Shown here piece by piece: positions 1-8,204 of a stretch of DNA of 64,000 nt. The position numbers and the translations under genes were made by a program. The notes below the pieces were generated by a model that saw only the letters and a list, made by a program, of their open reading frames with translations, made no database searches and was not told the DNA's origin. The DNA lies in assembly GCF_964218355.1 (NCBI RefSeq), contig NZ_CAXPMC010000017.1:22247-86246 (forward strand). The letters are read 5' to 3'. Origin of the DNA: Ferrovibrio sp964218355. GTDB lineage: Bacteria > Pseudomonadota > Alphaproteobacteria > Ferrovibrionales > Ferrovibrionaceae. Position 1 is the stretch's first letter. Each line of letters begins with the position of its first letter.

Positions 1-1
1 C

Positions 2-481
2 GGCGCCGGCCAGGACGGACTGGAGGGCCATGTCATCATCTGCGGCTTCGGCCGTGTCGGCCAGACCGTCGCCCGCCTGCTGGATACCGAAGCGGTGCCC
101 TGGGCCGCGGTCGATTTCGATGCCGCCAATGTCACCCGCCAGCGGCGCGAAGGCCGCCTGCTGCATTACGGCGATGCCAGCCGGCCCGACCTGCTGGCCC
201 GGCTGGATGCCGACCGCGCCCAGGCGGTGGTGGTCACCCTGGACGATCCGGCGGCGGCCGAGCGGCTGGTCGCCGCGGTCAGCCATGCCTGGCCGCAGCT
301 GCCGGTCTATGCCCGCGCCCGCGACCGTCTGCATGCCGACCGGCTGCGTCAGCTGGGCGCCACCGAGGTGATCGCCGAGACCGTCGAGGCCTCGCTGCAG
401 CTGGGCGGCCTCGCCCTGCAGGGCGCCGGCCTGCCCGACGAGGCGGTGATGCAGCGGCTGGAACGCGAGCGGGCCGGCTGA
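2..481 (+). CDS. C-terminal part of a CPA2-type cation/proton antiporter (TrkA-N/RCK domain), 5' truncated
   Basis: The reading frame is open from the first bases of the window, so the gene starts outside it. The visible residues open with a Rossmann dinucleotide-binding motif (HVIICGFGRVGQTVARLL), followed by the acidic end of the second strand (VDFD) and a classic TrkA-N fold (LHYGDASRPDLL, VVVTLDDP, VYARARD, LGATEVIAE). This domain gates KefB/KefC-type K+/H+ antiporters by binding NAD(H) or glutathione adducts on the cytoplasmic face. The membrane domain is not visible, so a stand-alone Trk/Ktr regulator is possible. The C-terminus (DEAVMQRLERERAG) is short and has no second RCK domain. 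Confidence 0.75.
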   Translation, partial: GAGQDGLEGHVIICGFGRVGQTVARLLDTEAVPWAAVDFDAANVTRQRREGRLLHYGDASRPDLLARLDADRAQAVVVTLDDPAAAERLVAAVSHAWPQLPVYARARDRLHADRLRQLGATEVIAETVEASLQLGGLALQGAGLPDEAVMQRLERERAG

Positions 482-681
482 GGGGCTGCCGGCCGGCCCC
501 GGCCGCCGCTTCGTCCCCGATGCGGTTTTTCTTGACCGATGAAGGGCTTAGTGCGCTTGGCGGCGGCCGGCCTTTCGGCTAATCTCGCCCGCCTGTGTTT
601 CGCGCCGGGCGCGCCGCCGGACGATGCGGCTGCGCCGGCCGTTTCGCCATAACTTTGACAGTACAGTCTTCCGAGGGATTC

Positions 682-1527
682 ATGTCGCATCCGCAACCGT
701 TGATGGCCGGCAAGCGTGGCCTGATCATGGGCGTCGCCAATGACCGTTCGCTGGCCTGGGGCATTGCCCAGGCGGTGCACGCCCAGGGCGCGGAGCTCGC
801 CTTCACCTACCAGGGCGAGGCGCTGGAGCGCCGGGTGCGGCCGCTGGCCCAGTCGATCGGGGCAACCCAGGTGCTGGAATGCGACGTCACCAACGCCGCC
901 TCCATCGACGCGGTATTCGAAACGCTGGGCAGGGACTGGGGCAAGCTCGACTTCCTGGTGCATGCCATCGGCTTTTCCGACAAGAACGAGCTGAAGGGCC
1001 GCTATCTCGATACCAGCCCGGAAAACTTCGCGCTGACCATGAATGTCAGCTGCTACAGCTTCACGGCGGTGATGCAGCGTGCCGAGAAGCTGATGACCGA
1101 GGGCGGCTCGGCCGTAACGCTCACCTATTACGGCGCCGAGCGCGTGATGCCGCATTACAACGTGATGGGCGTCGCCAAGGCCGCGCTGGAGGCATCCGTG
1201 CGCTACCTCGCCGTCGATCTCGGCAAGAAGGGCATCCGTGTGAATGCCATCTCGGCCGGCCCGATCAAGACCCTGGCCGCCAGCGGCATCGGCGATTTCC
1301 GCTATATCCTGAAGTGGAACGAGCTGAACGCACCGCTGCGCCGCAATGTCAGCATCGAGCAGGTCGGCGGCGCCGGCCTCTATCTGCTCAGCGATCTCGG
1401 CGCCGGCGTCACCGGCGAGACCCATCACGTCGACAGTGGCTATCACGCGGTGGGCATGGTGGCGACCGACCAGGCCGCCAGCGTGGCCGACCTGCTGCTG
1501 TCGCTCGGCGGCAAAAAAGCCGAATAG
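682..1527 (+). CDS. fabI: Enoyl-[acyl-carrier-protein] reductase (NADH), FabI type
   Basis: It catalyses the last reductive step of fatty-acid elongation in the cytoplasm. The 281-residue protein is an SDR with the FabI-type glycine motif near residue 16 (GVANDRSLAWGIA) and the FabI catalytic pair Tyr159-x6-Lys166 (preceded by Tyr149). The segment NAISAGPIKTLAASGI carries the substrate-loop region typical of FabI. The ATG at 682 was chosen over an upstream in-frame start because it is preceded by GAGGGA and gives the family's usual N-terminus. aroC follows 20 bases downstream, an adjacency common in Rhodospirillales, so the two are probably cotranscribed. Confidence 0.95.
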   Translation: MSHPQPLMAGKRGLIMGVANDRSLAWGIAQAVHAQGAELAFTYQGEALERRVRPLAQSIGATQVLECDVTNAASIDAVFETLGRDWGKLDFLVHAIGFSDKNELKGRYLDTSPENFALTMNVSCYSFTAVMQRAEKLMTEGGSAVTLTYYGAERVMPHYNVMGVAKAALEASVRYLAVDLGKKGIRVNAISAGPIKTLAASGIGDFRYILKWNELNAPLRRNVSIEQVGGAGLYLLSDLGAGVTGETHHVDSGYHAVGMVATDQAASVADLLLSLGGKKAE

Positions 1528-1547
1528 CCGGACCGGGATCGCAGCCC

Positions 1548-2660
1548 GTGTCGGACAACACCTACGGCCGCCTGTTCCGCGTCACCACCTGGGGCGAAAG
1601 CCACGGGCCGGCACTGGGCTGCGTGGTCGACGGCGTGCCGCCGCGGGTGCCGCTTTCCGAGGCCGACATCCAGCACTGGATGGACCAGCGCAAGCCCGGC
1701 TCGTCGCGCTTCGTGACCCAGCGGCGCGAACCCGATGCCGTGAAGATCCTGTCCGGTGTCTTCGAGGGGCAGACCACGGGCACGCCGGTCTCGCTGCTGA
1801 TCGAGAATGTCGACCAGCGCTCGAAAGACTACGGCGAGATCATGGACAAGTTCCGTCCCGGTCATGCCGATTATGCCTACTGGGCCAAATACGGCATCCG
1901 CGACTATCGCGGCGGCGGGCGCAGCTCGGCGCGCGAGACGGCGGCGCGCGTGGCGGCCGGTGCGGTGGCGCGGCAGGTGCTGAAGACCCTGCTGGGGCCG
2001 CAGGTCGCGATCCGCGGCGCCCTGGTGCAGATCGGCGAGAAGAGCATCGATTACGGCCGCTGGAACTGGGCCGGCACCGAACAGAACCCCTTCTGGTGCC
2101 CGGACCCGCAGATGGCGATGGAATGGGAAGACTATCTCGACGGCATCCGCAAGGCGGGCTCTAGCGTGGGCGCCGTGGTCGAGGTCCATGCCAGCGGCAT
2201 GCCGGCGGGCCTCGGCGCACCGGTCTACGGCAAGCTCGACACCGAACTGGCCGCGGCGATGATGAGCATCAATGCCGTCAAGGGCGTCGAGATCGGCGCC
2301 GGCTTTGCCGCCGCGCGGCTGACCGGCGAGCAGAATGCCGACGAGATGCGGCTGTCGGAAGACGGCCGGCCGGATTTCTCGTCCAACCATGCCGGCGGCA
2401 TCCTCGGCGGCATTTCCACGGGACAGGACATCGTGGTGCGCTTCGCGGTGAAGCCGACCTCGTCCATTCTGTCGCCCCGCGCCACGCTGGACCGGTTCGG
2501 CCGCGAGACCGAGATCGTCACCAAGGGCCGCCACGATCCCTGCGTCGGCATCCGCGCGGTGCCGGTGGGCGAAGCGATGATGGCCGCCGTGCTGGCCGAC
2601 CAGCTGCTGCGGCATCGCGGCCAGGTCGGGGGCTTTAAAACGGGCTTCGATCCGCGCTAG
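1548..2660 (+). CDS. aroC: Chorismate synthase
   Basis: It converts 5-enolpyruvylshikimate-3-phosphate to chorismate with reduced FMN, the last common step of aromatic biosynthesis. The 370-residue product has all AroC signatures: GESHGPALG near the N-terminus, the RPGHADYAY and GGGRSSARET active-site segments, SINAVKGVEIGAGF, the SNHAGGILGGISTGQ loop and a C-terminal GRHDPCVGIRAVPV. Translation most likely starts at the GTG at 1548, since no in-frame ATG precedes TYGRLFRVTTWGE. The gene sits just after fabI in the same direction. Confidence 0.96.
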   Translation: MSDNTYGRLFRVTTWGESHGPALGCVVDGVPPRVPLSEADIQHWMDQRKPGSSRFVTQRREPDAVKILSGVFEGQTTGTPVSLLIENVDQRSKDYGEIMDKFRPGHADYAYWAKYGIRDYRGGGRSSARETAARVAAGAVARQVLKTLLGPQVAIRGALVQIGEKSIDYGRWNWAGTEQNPFWCPDPQMAMEWEDYLDGIRKAGSSVGAVVEVHASGMPAGLGAPVYGKLDTELAAAMMSINAVKGVEIGAGFAAARLTGEQNADEMRLSEDGRPDFSSNHAGGILGGISTGQDIVVRFAVKPTSSILSPRATLDRFGRETEIVTKGRHDPCVGIRAVPVGEAMMAAVLADQLLRHRGQVGGFKTGFDPR

Positions 2661-2688
2661 GCTTGCCTCCATCTACGGAGGAAATGCC

Positions 2689-3267
2689 ATGAGCCAGCCG
2701 AAACGCGTCCACGCGCTCGATATCCCGGTCCCGGCCCGCACGGAGCTGGATGCGGATACCCAGGCCTATTTCGCCAAATGCGACGAGAAGATCGGCTTCG
2801 TGCCGAACGTGCTGCTGTCCTATGCCTTCGATGCCAAGAAGCTGCGCGCCTTCTCGGACATGTATAACGACCTGATGCTGGCGCCGTCGGGCCTCAGCAA
2901 GCTGGAGCGCGAGATGATCGCGGTGGCGGTCAGCAGCATCAACCACTGCTTCTACTGCCTGACCGCCCATGGCGCGGCGGTGCGCCAGCTGTCGGGCGAC
3001 CCCAAGCTGGGCGAGCTGATGGTGATGAACTGGCGCAGCGCCGAGCTGACGCCGAAGATGCGGGCGGCGCTGGAATTCGCCAGCAAACTGACCGAAAGCC
3101 CGGACAAGATCGTCGAGGCGGACCGCCAGGCCCTGCGCGATGCCGGCTGGAACGACCGTGACATCTGGGATATCGCCGCCACCGCCAGCTTCTTCAACAT
3201 GTCGAACCGCATGGCCGCCGCCATCGAGATGATGCCGAACGAGGCGTATCACGGCAGTTTCCGCTGA
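2689..3267 (+). CDS. Peroxidase-related enzyme, AhpD/carboxymuconolactone decarboxylase-like
   Basis: The 192-residue protein belongs to the alkylhydroperoxidase D-like superfamily. The redox motif is Cys87-x2-Cys90-x3-His94 (HCFYCLTAH), as in AhpD, where the cysteine pair forms a peroxide-reducing disulfide. The flanking helices (LEREMIAVAVSSINH before, AALEFASKLTESP after) fit the uncharacterised peroxidase-related subfamily. A strong ribosome site (GGAGG, 7 bases upstream) fixes the start. It lies 28 bases after aroC and may be read from the same transcript. The physiological substrate cannot be told from sequence. Confidence 0.85.
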   Translation: MSQPKRVHALDIPVPARTELDADTQAYFAKCDEKIGFVPNVLLSYAFDAKKLRAFSDMYNDLMLAPSGLSKLEREMIAVAVSSINHCFYCLTAHGAAVRQLSGDPKLGELMVMNWRSAELTPKMRAALEFASKLTESPDKIVEADRQALRDAGWNDRDIWDIAATASFFNMSNRMAAAIEMMPNEAYHGSFR

Positions 3268-3365
3268 GACGGCAGCAGAGAGCCTGCCGGCTTGACCTTG
3301 CGGCAGCGCGGGCGGAGACTGCGTTTCACGCACCGCCGCCCTGATTCACCGGGATTCGCCTGCCT

Positions 3366-4595
3366 GTGTTCGATATCGCCAAGCTGCAGGTCCTGGTCGT
3401 CGACGACCTGAAGACCGTCCGCGACATAACCCGCGCGCTGCTGCTGGATCACGGGATCGGCCGGGTCGAGACGGCGGAAGACGGTGCGCCGGCCCTGGCC
3501 TTCCTCGACCGCCTCGCCGCCGCGCGGGAAAACGGCGCGGAAGATGCCGCCTGCGACCTGATCCTGCTCGACCTGAACATGCCCGGCATGGACGGCATCG
3601 AGGTGCTGCGGCACCTGGCCGACCGCCGCTTCGCCGGCCATGTCGCCCTGTTCAGCGCCGAAAGCGCCCGCGTGCTGCGCACCGCCGAGGCGCTGGCCCG
3701 TGCCCACAGCCTGAACCTGCTCGGCATCCTGCCCAAGCCGCTGACCCGCGATGCCGTGCAGGCCCTGCTGGCGCGGCTGCGCGACGGCCGCGCGCCGCAG
3801 GCGCAGCCGGCGCTGGCGCCACCCGACGAGATGGAGCTGCTGGATGGCATCCGCCGCGGCCAGATCGAGATCATGGTGCAGCCGAAGGTCTTCATGCGCT
3901 CGGGCCGGCCGATGGGTGCCGAGGCCCTGGCGCGCTGGCGGCATCCGGAACGCGGCCTGCTCGGCGCCGGCCAGTTCGTGCCGCTGGCCGAGAACGGCGC
4001 CGCCGCCGAACCGCTGTTCGATGCCACCCTGGGCCAGGCCCTGCGCGTGGCGGCGTCATGGCGGGAGGCGGGACTGGAGCTGCAGATGGCGGTCAACCTG
4101 TCGACCGCCAATCTCTCGCGCCTCGACCTGCCGCAGCGCATCACCGCCGCCACCGCGGAAGCCGGCCTCGCGCCCGGCGCCATCCTGCTGGAAGTGACCG
4201 AGAGCCGGCTGATCCACGATGTCGCCGCCGCGCTGGAAGTGCTGACCCGTCTGCGGCTGAAGGGATTCCAGCTGGCCATCGACGATTTCGGCACCGGCTA
4301 TTCCTCGCTGGAACAGCTGCAGCGGATTCCCTTCGAGGAGATGAAGATCGACCGCCAGTTCACCGGCCATGCCGCCCATGATCCGGCGGCACGCGCCATC
4401 GTCTCGTCCAGCATCGGCCTCGCCCGCAAGCTCGGCATGGTCACGGTGGCCGAGGGGATCGAGACCCGGGCCGACTGGGACTGCGCCGCCGGGCTGGGCT
4501 GCGACATCGCGCAGGGCTTTTTCATCGCCCCGCCGCTCAGCCCCGCCGCGCTGCCCGGCTGGCTGGCCGGCTGGCAGGGCCCGCCGGCCGCCTGA
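3366..4595 (+). CDS. Response regulator with receiver and EAL (c-di-GMP phosphodiesterase) domains
   Basis: Residues 5-130 form a receiver domain (VLVVDD acidic pocket, phospho-acceptor Asp in LILLDLNMPGMDG, Lys in LPKPL). Residues 160-400 form an EAL domain with the active-site motifs intact: AEALARW, the metal-binding EVTES, IDDFGTGYSSL, MKIDRQF and VAEGIET. It should therefore hydrolyse c-di-GMP to pGpG under control of phosphorylation. No kinase gene is adjacent, so the partner is unknown. The start is a GTG at 3366, chosen because it places the receiver directly after a short N-terminus; no strong ribosome site is seen. Confidence 0.88.
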   Translation: MFDIAKLQVLVVDDLKTVRDITRALLLDHGIGRVETAEDGAPALAFLDRLAAARENGAEDAACDLILLDLNMPGMDGIEVLRHLADRRFAGHVALFSAESARVLRTAEALARAHSLNLLGILPKPLTRDAVQALLARLRDGRAPQAQPALAPPDEMELLDGIRRGQIEIMVQPKVFMRSGRPMGAEALARWRHPERGLLGAGQFVPLAENGAAAEPLFDATLGQALRVAASWREAGLELQMAVNLSTANLSRLDLPQRITAATAEAGLAPGAILLEVTESRLIHDVAAALEVLTRLRLKGFQLAIDDFGTGYSSLEQLQRIPFEEMKIDRQFTGHAAHDPAARAIVSSSIGLARKLGMVTVAEGIETRADWDCAAGLGCDIAQGFFIAPPLSPAALPGWLAGWQGPPAA

Positions 4596-4854
4596 CACCG
4601 ACAGGCGGACACCGGCCCCCTTCGCCGGCAGCCGGCGACGCCTCCGTATACGGCACAATGCCCGCGCCGCACCCCTGCTGCTTTTTAAGCCATTGTGACA
4701 ATTGCCTGTGTTCCGGGCGCAACACCCCTGCCCAGCTTCGCGGCTGCAGCATGGTACGTCGGCGAACAATCTGTCGCGGAATCCGGCCGGCCGACTCATA
4801 AAATTGCCAAGCCCATGAAATTGCAGGGGTTAATAAAAATATATGCTTTTCCTC
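4596..4854. other. Intergenic stretch upstream of the sRNA, no gene seen
   Basis: No credible coding sequence was found between the REC-EAL gene and the sRNA promoter. A small GC hairpin (TCGCCGG, CAG loop, CCGGCGA) lies near 4622-4638 just after the stop codon, without a T tract. From about 4797 the base composition turns AT-rich, including a run of A and T around 4830-4850 that could act as an UP element for the following promoter. Confidence 0.5.
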
Positions 4855-4883
4855 TTGCGCTGCACGCGTCCCCGCGGTACTTA
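4855..4883 (+). promoter_or_regulatory. Candidate promoter of the sRNA
   Basis: TTGCGC (4855-4860) and TACTTA (4878-4883) are spaced by exactly 17 bases and resemble sigma-70 -35 and -10 elements. An AT-rich tract lies directly upstream. This would start transcription near 4890, about 88 bases before the terminator. The match is by eye only. Confidence 0.45.
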
Positions 4884-4889
4884 TTGCAT

Positions 4890-4978
4890 CGCAACAAGCT
4901 TCCGGTTTGTTGCATGCCCTTCTCGGGCGTTTCCTCCCTAGACTTGGGCCGCGCTTCACTGCGCGGCCCCTTTTTTTC
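4890..4978 (+). ncRNA. suhB/mmgR (alpha-r8)-like small RNA
   Basis: Seen in the sequence: a short hairpin (GCCC 4916-4919 with GGGC 4925-4928), then the single-stranded stretch TTTCCTCCCT at 4930-4939, then a 9-bp GC hairpin with a T tract. The alphaproteobacterial suhB/mmgR family is known for this arrangement and for the conserved UUUCCUCCCU element, which is complementary to Shine-Dalgarno sequences. In rhizobia MmgR limits polyhydroxybutyrate granule formation. The family call rests on recalled motif order; no covariance search was run. The SulP gene follows 128 bases downstream and is probably transcribed separately. Confidence 0.7.
4946..4977 (+). terminator. Rho-independent terminator of the sRNA
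   Basis: A 9-bp stem (GGGCCGCGC 4946-4954 with GCGCGGCCC 4961-4969), a TTCACT loop and a run of seven T from 4971. It ends the small RNA. Confidence 0.85.
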
Positions 4979-5105
4979 TCAGAACCGGCCAACGGGCCGC
5001 CCGCGTATACGCAGCGGACCGCGCAGGGCATCACCGGCGGCCGGGAGGAAATGGCACCGCAGCGGGCAGCCTGACCGCCGCCACACGCAGGGAGTGCCGC
5101 GCCCG

Positions 5106-6605
5106 ATGAGCCGGATCAGCCACAGCTTTCTCCGCTTCCGCCAGGAATGGTTTCCGGATGTCCCGCGCGAGCTGCTCGCCGGCCTCGTGGTGGCACTGGC
5201 GCTGATCCCCGAAGCGATCGCCTTCTCGATCATTGCCGGCGTCGACCCCAAGGTCGGCCTCTACGCCTCCTTCTGCATTGCCGTGGTCACCGCGATCGCC
5301 GGCGGCCGCCCGGCGATGATCTCGGCCGCCACTGCCGCCACCGCCGTCGTCATGATCACCCTGGTGAAGGAACATGGCCTGCAATACCTGCTGGCGGCCA
5401 CGATCCTGACCGGCCTGCTGCAGATCGGTGCCGGCCTGCTGCGGCTCGGCACGCTGATGCGCTTCGTTTCCAGTTCGGTGATGACCGGTTTCGTCAACGC
5501 GCTCGCCATCCTGATCTTCCTCGCGCAGCTGCCGGAGCTGGTCGGCCATGGCTGGCAGACCTGGGCCTTCGCCGCCGCCGGCCTCGCCATCATCTTCGTG
5601 ATGCCGCGCATCACCACGGCAGTGCCGGCGCCGCTGGTCTGCATCGTGCTGCTGACCGCCATCGTGATGGCCGGCGGCGATTTCGGCCTGCGCAATGTCG
5701 GCGACATGGGCGCCCTACCCGACACGCTGCCGGTCTTCCTGCTGCCCGATGTGCCGCTCGATCTCGACACGCTCGGCATCATCTTTCCCTACGCGCTGAC
5801 CATCGCCATGGTCGGCCTGCTGGAATCGCTGATGACGGCGAAGATCATCGACGACTACACGGAAACCCAGAGCGACAAGAACCGCGAATGCGTCGGCCAG
5901 GGCTTCGGCAACATCGCGTCGGGCCTGTTCGGCGGCATGGCCGGCTGTGCCATGATCGGCCAGTCGATGATCAACGTCACTTCGGGTGCGCGCGGCCGGC
6001 TCAGCTGCCTGGCGGCCGGCATCTTCCTGCTGATCCTGATCGTCGCGCTCGGCGACTGGGTGAAGCAGATTCCGATGCCGGCACTGGTGGCGGTGATGAT
6101 CTTCGTGTCGATCAAGACCTTCAAATGGGAGTCGCTGAAAAGCCTGGTCACCCACCCGAAAAGCTCCAGCATCGTCATGGTCGCCACCGTGATCGTCGTG
6201 GTTGCCACCCACGATCTTGCCAAGGGCGTGCTGACCGGCGTGCTGCTGAGTGCGGTTTTCTTCACCCGCAAGGTGGCCCGGCTGGTGGCGGTGGAATCGG
6301 TGCTGAATGCCGAGGAGACCGAACGCCGCTACAGCGTGCGCGGCCAGATCTTCTTCGCCTCGGCCGATGCCTTCGCCTCGGCCTTCGACCTGTTCGAGCC
6401 GCTCGAACGCGTGGTGATCGACGTTTCCGCCGCGCATTTCTGGGATGTCACGGCGGTGGCCGCGCTTGACCGCGTGGTGCTGCGCTTCCGCCACAAGGGC
6501 GTTGCCGTCGAGGTGATCGGCCTGAACGAGGCCAGTGCCACCATCGTCGGCCGCCATGGCCGCCACGACAAGCCCGGCGCCCTCGGACACCAGCCGGGCC
6601 ACTAG
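5106..6605 (+). CDS. SulP-family anion transporter with STAS domain
   Basis: The 499-residue inner-membrane protein has the SulP core of about eleven hydrophobic segments beginning with the signature AGLVVALALIPEAIAFSIIAGVDP near residue 20. A C-terminal STAS domain follows from about residue 410 (VRGQIFFASADAFASAF, VVIDVSAAHFWDVTAVAALDRV). SulP proteins move sulfate, bicarbonate, dicarboxylates or other anions; the substrate cannot be assigned here. The ATG at 5106 was preferred over upstream in-frame starts because it begins right at the conserved cytoplasmic N-terminus and because the upstream part encodes the sRNA. Confidence 0.88.
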   Translation: MSRISHSFLRFRQEWFPDVPRELLAGLVVALALIPEAIAFSIIAGVDPKVGLYASFCIAVVTAIAGGRPAMISAATAATAVVMITLVKEHGLQYLLAATILTGLLQIGAGLLRLGTLMRFVSSSVMTGFVNALAILIFLAQLPELVGHGWQTWAFAAAGLAIIFVMPRITTAVPAPLVCIVLLTAIVMAGGDFGLRNVGDMGALPDTLPVFLLPDVPLDLDTLGIIFPYALTIAMVGLLESLMTAKIIDDYTETQSDKNRECVGQGFGNIASGLFGGMAGCAMIGQSMINVTSGARGRLSCLAAGIFLLILIVALGDWVKQIPMPALVAVMIFVSIKTFKWESLKSLVTHPKSSSIVMVATVIVVVATHDLAKGVLTGVLLSAVFFTRKVARLVAVESVLNAEETERRYSVRGQIFFASADAFASAFDLFEPLERVVIDVSAAHFWDVTAVAALDRVVLRFRHKGVAVEVIGLNEASATIVGRHGRHDKPGALGHQPGH

Positions 6606-6664
6606 CCGCCGCCGGCCGGCTGGCCGGAAGCCGCCAGTCAGAAGGCGCCGGTCAGAAGCGGCGG

Positions 6665-8002
6665 TCAGATATCCGCTGCCGCGTCGGCCTCCGGCGGCGG
6701 CGGCACCGCCAGGATCTTGTCGATCCGCCGGCCATCCATGTCGAGCACCTCGAACCGCCAGCCGGCCCAGTCGGTGCTGTCGCCGGCCTCGGGCAGGCGG
6801 CCGAAGCGTTCGAGCAGGAAGCCGGCCATGGTGTGATGCTCGCCCTCTTCCGGCAGATGCAGGCCGAGGCGCTCGGCCGCGTCGCCGCGCGGCAGCAGGC
6901 CGTCCAGCAGCCAGGAACCGTCGCCGCGGCGCAGCGCGCCCGGCGTGGCCGCATTGCCCGGCAGGGCGAAGCCGCCGGCAATCGCCTCCATGATGTCGGC
7001 CGGCGTGACGATGCCTTCCAGGCTGCCGAATTCGTCGACCACGAAGGCCATGCCGCCGGGCGACCGCTTGAGCATCGCCAGCGCGTCGAGGATGTCGGCG
7101 CTTTCATGCACCGCCGGCACCGGCTGCAGGTAGGCCTGCAGGCCGTCGGCGGCGAGCCGGTCGCGGCCACCATCGAGCAGGGCATCGAGCACCGCCTTGA
7201 CGCTGACCACGCCGAGCGGTTCGTCGATGCCGCCGCGCGCGGCCGGCAGGCGCAGATGCATGGTGCTGCGCAGCCGCGCGACCTGCGCCTCGTGCGGCGC
7301 CGACAGGTCAAGCCAGTCGATGTCGCGGCGCGGCGTCATCACCGCGCGCACCGGCCGGTCGCCCAGCCGCATGACGGCCGCGATCATGCGGCGCTCTTCC
7401 GGCTCGACGGTGCCGGCGCTTTCGGCCTCGGCGACCAGATGGCTGATCTCTTCCTCGCTGACCGCCTCGCGCACGTCGCGACCCAGGCCCAGCAGCCGCA
7501 TCAGCAATGCCGAGGAGCGTTCCAGCAGCCACACCAGCGGCGCGGCAAGGCGCGCCAGCACCGTCATCGGCCAGGCGACGATGGCGGCGATGCGCTCGGG
7601 ATTCCGCAATGCCAGCTGCTTGGGCACCAGCTCGCCGGCAATCAGCGAGGCATAGGTCACGCCGCCGACCACCAGCGCGAAGGCGATGGTGTCGGCCGCC
7701 GGCGCCAGTTCCGGCGGCAGGATGGCTGCCAGCCAGCGGCCGAAGGGACCGGCGAGGGTGGCGCCCGAAAAGGCGCCGGCGAGGATGCCGACCAGGGTGA
7801 TGCCGATCTGCACCGCGGACAGGAAGCGCCCCGGCTGCGCCGCCAGCGCCAGCGCCAGCTTCGCGCCGCGGCTGCGCTGCCGCCTGGCCATCGCCTGCAG
7901 CCGCGCCTTGCGCGCCGAGACCACGGCGAGTTCGGACATGGCGAGGAAGCCGTTCAGCAGAATCAGCAGCGCGATCAGCGCAAGGTCGAGCCAGTGGGTC
8001 AT
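6665..8002 (-). CDS. Hemolysin-family/CorC-like membrane protein (CNNM-CBS-CorC_HlyC)
   Basis: The 445-residue protein has an N-terminal DUF21/CNNM membrane domain (LDLALIALLILLNGFLAMSELAVVSARKARL and three further hydrophobic segments), a CBS pair at roughly residues 215-335 (VMTPRRDIDWLDL, GMAFVVDEFGSLEGIVTPADIMEAI) and a C-terminal CorC_HlyC transporter-associated domain ending near residue 430. Members are linked to Mg2+ or Co2+ efflux and membrane integrity. It converges on the SulP gene with 59 bases between the two stop codons. Confidence 0.88.
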   Translation of the reverse strand: MTHWLDLALIALLILLNGFLAMSELAVVSARKARLQAMARRQRSRGAKLALALAAQPGRFLSAVQIGITLVGILAGAFSGATLAGPFGRWLAAILPPELAPAADTIAFALVVGGVTYASLIAGELVPKQLALRNPERIAAIVAWPMTVLARLAAPLVWLLERSSALLMRLLGLGRDVREAVSEEEISHLVAEAESAGTVEPEERRMIAAVMRLGDRPVRAVMTPRRDIDWLDLSAPHEAQVARLRSTMHLRLPAARGGIDEPLGVVSVKAVLDALLDGGRDRLAADGLQAYLQPVPAVHESADILDALAMLKRSPGGMAFVVDEFGSLEGIVTPADIMEAIAGGFALPGNAATPGALRRGDGSWLLDGLLPRGDAAERLGLHLPEEGEHHTMAGFLLERFGRLPEAGDSTDWAGWRFEVLDMDGRRIDKILAVPPPPEADAAADI

Positions 8003-8174
8003 GGCCGGGGGATCATAGCCGGCCGACTATAGGAAAAGCCGGCCGCCACCGCCAGCCGGGCCGGCCGCTGGCTGTGCAGACTCGGGGCACACGTCTGAAA
8101 GTGGTCTATATGATGTGGATATATTCTGAAAAGTTGAGAATGATTCGACTCATCAAATGAATGGTTGCTATTAT

Positions 8175-8198
8175 CCCCCTCAGGTTGCAGTGAGGGGG
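8175..8198 (+). promoter_or_regulatory. Hairpin that would occlude the ribosome site of the next gene
   Basis: CCCCCTCA (8175-8182) and TGAGGGGG (8191-8198) form a perfect 8-bp stem with a GGTTGCAG loop. The right arm contains the purine-rich ribosome site (GAGGGGG) used by the GTG start at 8205. If the transcript begins upstream of 8175, the stem would hide the ribosome site. A candidate -10 (TATTAT, 8169-8174) would place the start inside the stem, so the case is open. Confidence 0.4.
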
Positions 8199-8204
8199 GC
8201 TCAT

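Noticed and set aside
879..1547. An N-terminal extension of aroC through fabI
   Set aside because: The added residues are an out-of-frame reading of fabI. Chorismate synthase begins at TYGRLFRVTTWGESHG, just after the GTG at 1548.
4695..5105. Long N-terminal extension of the SulP protein
   Set aside because: This stretch contains the sRNA, its promoter and terminator; SulP proteins begin shortly before the AGLVVALALIPEAIAF motif.
8130..8155. A possible Fur box (GAGAATGATTCG and following CATC) upstream of the four-gene unit
   Set aside because: The match to the Fur consensus is partial and asymmetric; the reverse complement does not align well, and none of the genes downstream relates to iron.
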